Shown: positions 5,687 to 10,540 of the stretch, one piece after another
Layout: each line of letters opens with the position of its first letter
Numbering within the stretch: the first letter of the stretch is position 1
DNA from: VBDM01 sp035519135
GTDB lineage: Bacteria; Pseudomonadota; Gammaproteobacteria; Burkholderiales; SG8-39
Assembly: GCA_035519135.1 (NCBI GenBank)
Contig: DATIWX010000128.1
Coordinates: forward strand, 1-10,540
Direction of reading: 5' to 3'
Length of the DNA: 10,540 nt
The notes under the pieces: model-generated
Seen by the model: the letters and a program-made list of their open reading frames with translations, nothing else
The model's database searches: none
What the model was told of the DNA's origin: nothing
Program-made: the position numbers and the translations under genes

Positions 5687-7249
5687 ATGGGCGTACTGCA
5701 GGTCGTGCTGTTCCTGATGCTGTTCGCCGTGGCGCTGGGATGGATCGCCCGGCACTTCAAGTTTCCCTATCCGATCGCACTGGTGATCGGGGGCGGGCTG
5801 CTCGGCTTCGTGCCACGCCTGCCGCAACCCCAGTTCGACCCGCAGTTCACGCTGGTGCTGGTGCTGCCGCCGATTCTCTACCAGGCGGCGCTGCTCACGT
5901 CCTGGCGCGAGTTCAAGGCGAACATCCGTCCCATCGGGCTGCTCGCGATCGGACTGGTCATCGTGACCACGCTCGCCGTCGGCGCGACCCTGAGGCTGCT
6001 CATCCCCGACATACCCTGGGCGGCCGCGTTCGCGCTGGGGGCGATCGTCTCTCCGCCCGACGCGGTGGCGGCGACGGCGATCCTCTCCCGGCTCAACATG
6101 CCGCGCCAGGTGGTCACGGTGCTCGAGGGCGAGAGCCTGGTCAACGACGCCACCGGACTGGTGATCTACAAGTTCGCGGTCGCCGCGGTGCTCACCGGCG
6201 TGTTCTCGCTGTGGCAGGCGAGCCTGGAGTTCGTCGCCGTGGCGGCGGGCGGAATCGTCATCGGCTTCCTCATGGGCCAGCTGTTCGTCTTCGTCCACCG
6301 GCACCTCGGCGACGCCTTCATCGAGGTGCTGACCACGCTCGCGGTGCCCTACGTCACCTATATCCTGGCCGAGTCGGTGCACGCCTCGGGCGTGCTCGCG
6401 GTGGTCGCCGCGGGCATCGTGCGCGGGCGCTACTCGCCCGAGATCGTTTCCGCCGAGATGCGCATCATCGCGCGCTCGGTGTGGAACCTGCTGGTGTTCG
6501 TGCTGAACAGCCTGGTGTTCATTCTCATCGGCCTGCAGCTCTCCGCCATCGTCGCCCGGCTCACCGACTACACCGTGGCGCAGCTCTTCTTCTACGGGAC
6601 CTTCGTCTCCGCGGTGGCGATCGTGGTGCGCTTCGCCTGGGTGTATCCGGCGATCTACCTGCCGCTGGTCTTGCGGACCCTGCTCGGGCAGCAGGTTCCT
6701 CCGCCCAATGAAGGCGAGGTGTTCATCATGAGCTGGTGCGGCATGCGCGGCATCGTGTCGCTCGCCGCGGCGCTCGCGCTGCCGCAGGTGCTGGTGGACG
6801 GCAGTCCCTTCCCGCAGCGCGACCTCATCATCTTCCTCACCTTCGTCGTGATCGCGGTGACGCTGGTGATCCAGGGCCTGTCGCTGAAGCCGCTCATCCG
6901 GCGCCTGCGGGTGGGCAAGGACTGGAGCCTGCAGGAGGAGCAGCAGCGCGCCAAGATGGCCCTCGGCAAGGCGGCGATCGCCGCCATCGACACGGTGGTC
7001 GCCAAGGACGGAATCCCGAACGAGCTGGCCGAGCGCATCCGCGCCGAGTTCGCCGAGCAGATCACCCTCGCCGTTCCGCAGGGCCTGGTGCTGCGGCACT
7101 CGGGCGCGGACGACGCCAAGCGCCTGCGCGCGGCGGCGGTCAAGGCGGAGCGGCACGAGCTGATCCGCCTGTGGCGGGAGAACCAGATCAGCGACGAGGT
7201 GCTCCACAAGATCGAGGAACACCTCGACTACCAGGAATCTCGCATCTAG
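5687..7249 (+). CDS. CPA1-family Na+/H+ antiporter
   Basis: A 520-residue polytopic inner-membrane protein with about 12 hydrophobic segments over residues 1-410 and a charged cytosolic tail of about 110 residues (from about 410, RVGKDWSLQEEQQ). Key CPA1 motifs are present: SPPDAVA (122-128) with Asp125, and EGESLVNDATG (147-157), whose Asn153-Asp154 pair is the ion-binding ND motif of electroneutral NhaP/NHE-type antiporters. Length and layout match the bacterial CPA1 group that includes E. coli YjcE. It exchanges cytosolic Na+ or K+ for H+ in pH and salt homeostasis; which cation cannot be told here. The ATG at 5687 is preferred because of the ribosome site before it. A Bug-type binding-protein gene starts 14 nt after the stop, so the antiporter probably heads a four-gene operon. 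Family assignment is firm; specificity is not. Confidence 0.93.
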   Translation: MGVLQVVLFLMLFAVALGWIARHFKFPYPIALVIGGGLLGFVPRLPQPQFDPQFTLVLVLPPILYQAALLTSWREFKANIRPIGLLAIGLVIVTTLAVGATLRLLIPDIPWAAAFALGAIVSPPDAVAATAILSRLNMPRQVVTVLEGESLVNDATGLVIYKFAVAAVLTGVFSLWQASLEFVAVAAGGIVIGFLMGQLFVFVHRHLGDAFIEVLTTLAVPYVTYILAESVHASGVLAVVAAGIVRGRYSPEIVSAEMRIIARSVWNLLVFVLNSLVFILIGLQLSAIVARLTDYTVAQLFFYGTFVSAVAIVVRFAWVYPAIYLPLVLRTLLGQQVPPPNEGEVFIMSWCGMRGIVSLAAALALPQVLVDGSPFPQRDLIIFLTFVVIAVTLVIQGLSLKPLIRRLRVGKDWSLQEEQQRAKMALGKAAIAAIDTVVAKDGIPNELAERIRAEFAEQITLAVPQGLVLRHSGADDAKRLRAAAVKAERHELIRLWRENQISDEVLHKIEEHLDYQESRI

Positions 7250-7253
7250 CCTC

Positions 7254-7260
7254 AGGAGGA
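7254..7260 (+). promoter_or_regulatory. Strong ribosome binding site for the Bug-type gene
   Basis: AGGAGGA, a full Shine-Dalgarno core, lies in the 14-nt gap between the antiporter stop and the ATG at 7264, with 3-4 nt spacing. It is the best ribosome site in the window and suggests this protein is made in larger amounts than the antiporter. Confidence 0.75.
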
Positions 7261-7263
7261 TCC

Positions 7264-8214
7264 ATGTTCCGCATCGCGTTGTCCTTTGCGCTCGCGGTCT
7301 TCTGCACCGCCGCGGGGGCGCAATACCCGAGCAAGCCGATTCGGCTCATCGTGCCTTTTCCGGCGGGCGGCGCCGCCGAGCTCGGCGCGCGCATCTTCGC
7401 GCAGCCGCTGGGACAGGCGCTCGGCCAGCCGGTGGTCGTGGAGGCGAAGCCGGGCGGCGACGGCGTGATCGCCGCCGACCTGGTGATGAAGTCCGCCGCC
7501 GACGGCTACACTCTGTTGTACGCGACCAACACCGCGTTCAACTGGGTGCCGGCGACGCACAAGAACCCGCCCTACGATCCGGTGGCCGACTTCACGCCGG
7601 TGTCGCTCGTGGGTTTCTTCGGGTTCTTCCTGTTTTCGAACCCGAGCGTCCCCGCGAACACCGCGGCCGAGCTGATCGCGTATGCGCGCGCCCATCCCGG
7701 AAAGCTCAACTACGGCACGGGGAACAGCACCAGCAAACTGATGACCGCTCAGTTGAAGCAGGCAGAGAAGCTCGACATCGTCGAGGTGCCTTACAAGGGC
7801 GACGCGCCGCTCACCATCGATCTGCTCGCCGGGCGCCTGCACTTCGCGATCGCGACGCCGGGGACCGCGGTGGAGCAGGTCAAGGCGGGCAAGCTGCGCG
7901 CGCTCGCCGCCATGTTCCCGAACCGCAGCCCTCTGCTGCCGGAGGTCCCCGCGGCGGCCGAGGCGGGACTCGGCAAGGTTTCGGTCACGCCCTGGGGCGG
8001 GGTTTTCGGACCGGCGAAGATGCCGCGGGAGATCGCCGAGCGCCTGGCTCGCGAGCTGGCCGTCGTGCTCAAGCGCGAGGACGTGCGCGAAGGGATGGGC
8101 AAGATCGCATTCGAGCCGCGCAGCTCGACGCCGGATGAGCTGAAGGCGTTCCTGAAGGAGCAGACGGAGTCCTGGACGCGCACCGCGCGGGCGGCCGGTA
8201 TTCCTCTCGAATGA
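7264..8214 (+). CDS. Bug/TctC-family tripartite tricarboxylate transporter substrate-binding protein
   Basis: A 316-residue periplasmic binding protein. A signal peptide (1-19, ending AAGA before Gln20) leads into YPSKPIRLIVPFPAGG (21-36), the hallmark Bug N-terminus; VVVEAKPGGDG (57-67) and EVPYKGDAP (174-182) are further family signatures. Bug proteins bind small carboxylates or amides either for TctAB membrane subunits or as sensors. No TctA or TctB is in the window. After the GG the family usually has a ligand-contacting Asp (GGxxDxxAR); here the segment is GGAAELGAR, with Glu39 at that place. The start is clear: AGGAGGA at 7254-7260 precedes the ATG. The stop TGA overlaps the start of the next gene as ATGA, so the two are translationally coupled. 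The family call is firm; the ligand is unknown. Confidence 0.94.
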   Translation: MFRIALSFALAVFCTAAGAQYPSKPIRLIVPFPAGGAAELGARIFAQPLGQALGQPVVVEAKPGGDGVIAADLVMKSAADGYTLLYATNTAFNWVPATHKNPPYDPVADFTPVSLVGFFGFFLFSNPSVPANTAAELIAYARAHPGKLNYGTGNSTSKLMTAQLKQAEKLDIVEVPYKGDAPLTIDLLAGRLHFAIATPGTAVEQVKAGKLRALAAMFPNRSPLLPEVPAAAEAGLGKVSVTPWGGVFGPAKMPREIAERLARELAVVLKREDVREGMGKIAFEPRSSTPDELKAFLKEQTESWTRTARAAGIPLE

Positions 8215-8816
8215 TGCGCCTGGGCATTCTCGGGGCCGCGCTCGCGCTTCTCGCGGGTTGCGCAAGCAGCAGCCTGGTGTCGCAGCAAAGCAACCCCGAC
8301 TACGTCGGCAAGCCCTTCAGGAGCGTGATGGTGGTGGCGGTGACGGCGGACGACCTGCTCCGCCGCACCTTCGAGGACCGCATGGTCGCGCTGCTCGGCG
8401 GGCGCGGCGCGAAGGGGATTCCCGCCTACACGGTGCTGGCAGCGCACGACCGGGTCGAAGAAGCCGAGCTGCGCCAGGCCATCGCCCGCTCGGGCGCCGA
8501 GGGCGTTCTGGTCACGCGGGTCACCCGGGTCGATCGCTCGTCGGGAACCGTGCCCGGCGCCACGGTGATGGTCGGCGTCGGCTGGGGCGGCTTCTACGGC
8601 TACTACTCCGGGGTGTGGCAGACGGTCAATGTCGCTCCGGCGAAGATCACCGGCCCGTCGTGGACCGTCTCCGAGACGCGCCTGTTCGACGCGAAGAACG
8701 GTGCGCTTGCATGGACCGGAATAGTGGACACCCGGGAGAACGACGACCTCGGTGCGGCGTTGACGCAGTATCTCAACGTCATTTTCGACGCCATGGTGAG
8801 CGACCGGGTCCTGTAG
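8211..8816 (+). CDS. Hypothetical lipoprotein, first of a paralogous tandem pair
   Basis: A 201-residue lipoprotein of a family I do not recognise. The signal peptide (MMRLGILGAALALLAGC) ends in the lipobox LAGC with Cys17 lipidated; Ala at +2 favours outer-membrane sorting. An alpha/beta domain follows: a strand VMVVAVTADD (39-48), a helix RTFEDRMVALL (52-62), a helix with AELRQAIARSGAEGVLV (85-101), then RVTRVD. A Gly/aromatic-rich stretch, VGVGWGGFYGYYSGVW (121-136), and a C-terminal helix TQYLNVIFDAMVSDRVL complete it. Several of these elements recur in the next protein. This looks like an envelope lipoprotein of the CsgG/TolB-N-like or DUF4136-like sort, but I cannot assign it. The ATG overlaps the upstream Bug stop (ATGA), so expression is coupled. 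A second ATG at 8214 is equally possible. Confidence 0.85.
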   Translation: MMRLGILGAALALLAGCASSSLVSQQSNPDYVGKPFRSVMVVAVTADDLLRRTFEDRMVALLGGRGAKGIPAYTVLAAHDRVEEAELRQAIARSGAEGVLVTRVTRVDRSSGTVPGATVMVGVGWGGFYGYYSGVWQTVNVAPAKITGPSWTVSETRLFDAKNGALAWTGIVDTRENDDLGAALTQYLNVIFDAMVSDRVL

Positions 8817-8820
8817 AACG

Positions 8821-8826
8821 AAGGAG
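8821..8826 (+). promoter_or_regulatory. Ribosome binding site deciding the second lipoprotein start
   Basis: AAGGAG lies 8 nt before the ATG at 8835. This supports 8835 over the in-frame GTG at 8826, which would overlap the site itself. Confidence 0.7.
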
Positions 8827-8834
8827 TGGCCTTC

Positions 8835-9467
8835 ATGAGAATCGCCGTCCGTTCCGTGCTGCTCGGCGCCGCCCTGGCGGCGGGCTGCGTCACCACGCCC
8901 GTCACGTCGCTCGAACTGAGCTGGGTCGCCCCGCAACTGCCGCAACCGCTGTTCAAGAAGCTGCTGATCATCACCGTGGCGAGCGACGAGTTCGTCCAGA
9001 TCGCCTTCCAGGACCAGATGGCCGCGCAGTTGAAGGAGCGCGGCGTGAACGCCGTCGCATCCCGCCGCTACTTCACCCGCTACACCGACGCCGAGCGGGC
9101 GCGCTTCAGGCAGAGCATCGCCGATTCGGACGCCGATGCGGTGCTGCTCGCGCGCGTGACCTTCACCGACGAGGGGGTGACCCACGGCGCGGACTCGGTC
9201 ATCGGGGCGAACGGCGTGCCGTACGCGGACGCGACCGTCATCTACGGCGCCTTTGGGCGGTATTACTACCCGGGCGCCGCCGTGGGCGACTACACGGTGA
9301 AAGCCGTCACCGCGGAGGCGTCGATCTTCCTGGAGAAGGGCGAGAAGCTCATCTGGTCCGCGAGGACCAAGACGACCAACGCCCAGGCCGTGAAAAGCGG
9401 CGCAGCCGCCGCGACGCAGTACATCGCCGTGATTCTCGAGGCGATGAAGAAGGACAAGCTGCTCTGA
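8835..9467 (+). CDS. Hypothetical lipoprotein, second of a paralogous tandem pair
   Basis: A 210-residue lipoprotein: the signal peptide MRIAVRSVLLGAALAAGC gives lipidated Cys18 (lipobox AAGC, slightly off consensus), with Val at +2. It aligns along its length with the preceding protein: FKKLLIITVASDEF matches FRSVMVVAVTADDL; IAFQDQMAAQL matches RTFEDRMVALL; RFRQSIADSDADAVLLARVT matches ELRQAIARSGAEGVLVTRVT; YGAFGRYYYPG (137-147) matches the Gly/aromatic patch; and ATQYIAVILEAMKKDKLL matches LTQYLNVIFDAMVSDRVL at the C-terminus. The pair therefore arose by duplication and has since diverged strongly. The function is unknown. The ATG at 8835 is fixed by the ribosome site at 8821-8826. The gene starts 18 nt after its partner's stop and ends the operon, converging on the second Bug gene only 13 nt away. 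Confidence 0.85.
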   Translation: MRIAVRSVLLGAALAAGCVTTPVTSLELSWVAPQLPQPLFKKLLIITVASDEFVQIAFQDQMAAQLKERGVNAVASRRYFTRYTDAERARFRQSIADSDADAVLLARVTFTDEGVTHGADSVIGANGVPYADATVIYGAFGRYYYPGAAVGDYTVKAVTAEASIFLEKGEKLIWSARTKTTNAQAVKSGAAAATQYIAVILEAMKKDKLL

Positions 9468-9480
9468 GCCGCCCTGCCGC

Positions 9481-10437
9481 TCAGTCCACCTTCGCCCCGG
9501 AAGCCTTCACCACTTTTGCCCATTTCTCGATCTCGGAGCGGATCAGCGCGTCGAACTGCTCCGGCGTCGAGCCGATGGGCTCCATGCCCTGCTGTTTCAT
9601 GCGCTCGGTGAGGTCGGAGGATTTGACGGCGCGCGCGATGTCGGCGCCGATGCGGCTCACCAGCTCGCGCGGCGTGGCCGAGGGAGCGACGATGCCGACC
9701 AGCGACAGCGCGCTTACGCCGGGCACGGACTCGGCGACGATCGGATACTCGGGGGATTCGGGCGCGCGCGCGGGCGACAGCAGCGCGAGCACCTTGATCT
9801 TGCCGCTCTTGATCAGGGGCTGCACCGCGTAGAGCACGTCCATCAGGATGGGAACCTGGCCCGAGATCACGTCCTGTTGCGCCGGCGCGCCGCCCTTGTA
9901 GGGCACGTGGATGAGGTCGATCCCGGTGGCGGTCTTCAGCAGCTCGACCGAGAGGTGCATCGCGGTGCCGCTGCCCGGGGTCGCGTAGGCGAGCTTGCCC
10001 GGCTCCTTTTTCGCGAGCGCGATCAGCTCGGGTATGGTGTTCGCGGGAAGCGAGGGATTCGCGGCCATCACCAGGTGCTGCACCGAGATCTGGGTGACGC
10101 CGCTGAGGTCCTTGAGCGTGTTGTAGGGCAGGTCGCTGCGCAGGCTCGGGTTGATGACGTAGGCCGTGACCACCGTGCCGAGCGTATAGCCGTCGGGCGC
10201 GGACTTGGCGACGTAGTCGGTGCCGACCACGGTCCCCGCGCCGGGCCTGTTCTCGATCACCACCGGCTGGCCCCAGACTTCCTGCATCTTCGCGGCGACC
10301 AGCCTCCCGACGATGTCGGTCGCTCCGCCGGGCGGAAACGGCACCATCAGACGGACGGCGCGTGTCGGATAGGTCTGCGCGCTCGCCGCAAGAGGAACGA
10401 GCGCAGCAACCGCCAGGAGCTTCAGGAAGGGCTTCAT
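9481..10437 (-). CDS. Bug/TctC-family tripartite tricarboxylate transporter substrate-binding protein (second copy)
   Basis: A 318-residue periplasmic binding protein with a signal peptide (1-20, ending AASA before Gln21). Typical Bug motifs are present: YPTRAVRLMVPFPPGGATD (23-41) with the usual ligand-contacting Asp41, IENRPGAG (61-68), PDGYTLG, and HVPYKGGAPAQQD. It is clearly a different Bug lineage from the protein at 7264-8214, not a recent duplicate, because the two differ along most of their length. No TctA or TctB gene is visible. It starts 4 nt after the stop of the gene cut by the right edge; GAAGG there overlaps the intergenic gap and is very close to the ATG, so coupling to that gene is likely. 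The end is 13 nt from the convergent lipoprotein gene with no obvious terminator. In Burkholderiales such genes often follow catabolic enzyme genes, so the upstream gene may hint at the ligand. Confidence 0.94.
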   Translation of the reverse strand: MKPFLKLLAVAALVPLAASAQTYPTRAVRLMVPFPPGGATDIVGRLVAAKMQEVWGQPVVIENRPGAGTVVGTDYVAKSAPDGYTLGTVVTAYVINPSLRSDLPYNTLKDLSGVTQISVQHLVMAANPSLPANTIPELIALAKKEPGKLAYATPGSGTAMHLSVELLKTATGIDLIHVPYKGGAPAQQDVISGQVPILMDVLYAVQPLIKSGKIKVLALLSPARAPESPEYPIVAESVPGVSALSLVGIVAPSATPRELVSRIGADIARAVKSSDLTERMKQQGMEPIGSTPEQFDALIRSEIEKWAKVVKASGAKVD

Positions 10438-10441
10438 GCCT

Positions 10442-10540
10442 TCAGCGGCTCCGCGCCGCTTCGCTGTCCGTGATCTTCAGGTCGGGCACGCCGCCGGTCG
10501 CGAGCGGATCATCGCGGTAGAGCTTCTTGAAGTCGAAGGT
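10442..10540 (-). CDS. C-terminal fragment of an unidentified protein, truncated by window edge
   Basis: On the minus strand a frame is open from the right edge to TGA at 10442-10444: 32 residues, beginning TFDFKKLYRDDPLATGG and ending SEAARSR. I do not recognise the protein. It is judged real because it sits in the same direction as the Bug gene, 4 nt upstream of its start, which is typical operon spacing, and because the window begins inside the frame. The fragment is hydrophilic with no membrane segment and is probably the tail of a soluble enzyme, which is inference only. Confidence 0.55.
   Translation of the reverse strand, partial: TFDFKKLYRDDPLATGGVPDLKITDSEAARSR

Noticed and set aside
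5660..7222. 520-codon open frame on the minus strand opposite the antiporter
   Set aside because: The translation is dominated by His, Arg, Asp and Glu with no motif, while the plus strand has an unmistakable CPA1 antiporter. It is a codon-bias mirror.
6736..7263. Upstream extension of the Bug gene frame into the antiporter gene
   Set aside because: The frame is open by chance; the Bug signal peptide and strong ribosome site fix the start at 7264.
7791..9185. 464-codon open frame on the minus strand
   Set aside because: It is antisense to the Bug and lipoprotein genes, which have signal peptides, lipoboxes and ribosome sites; its own translation shows no domain.
9468..9480. Possible bidirectional terminator between the convergent genes
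   Set aside because: The gap is only 13 nt and shows no inverted repeat or T-run.

Overview
The window looks like chromosomal DNA from a very G+C-rich betaproteobacterium, probably Burkholderiales-like. The reasons are the strong G/C third-position bias (long open frames on the antisense strands), two Bug-type (TctC) periplasmic substrate-binding proteins, a family greatly expanded in Burkholderiales, and a YcgR-type PilZ protein. This placement is inference from gene content. I see no rRNA, tRNA, CRISPR array, insertion sequence or phage gene, and the base composition is even throughout.

Layout. Minus strand, read right to left from about 5590 to 1: a single-pass membrane protein with a helical periplasmic part; a short-chain dehydrogenase/reductase (SDR); a PilZ-domain putative c-di-GMP receptor; an orphan molybdopterin-binding large subunit of the xanthine dehydrogenase/CO dehydrogenase (CoxL-like) family; a small cysteine-containing lipoprotein; and the N-terminal 125 codons of a secreted trypsin-like serine protease cut by the left edge. 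Spacing suggests sub-operons: SDR-PilZ (3-nt gap) and lipoprotein-protease (5-nt gap). Plus strand, about 5687 to 9467: a CPA1 Na+/H+ antiporter, a Bug-type binding protein, then two lipoproteins that resemble each other and look like an ancient tandem duplication. Spacings are 14 nt, an ATGA overlap and 18 nt, so this is a tight four-gene operon. Minus strand at the right edge: a second Bug-type protein, convergent with the lipoprotein operon and 4 nt downstream of the C-terminal end of a gene cut by the window edge.

How the genes may work together. The clearest unit is antiporter, Bug protein and lipoprotein pair: envelope ion exchange, periplasmic ligand capture and two related lipoproteins of unknown function. 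Neither Bug protein has TctA/TctB membrane subunits in the window. The CoxL-like subunit has no FAD (CoxM) or 2Fe-2S (CoxS) partner beside it. The most unusual features are the paralogous lipoprotein pair locked to a Bug gene, the tight link between a metabolic SDR and a PilZ protein, and the lipoprotein-protease pair. I found no convincing defence system, mobile element or other large new system.
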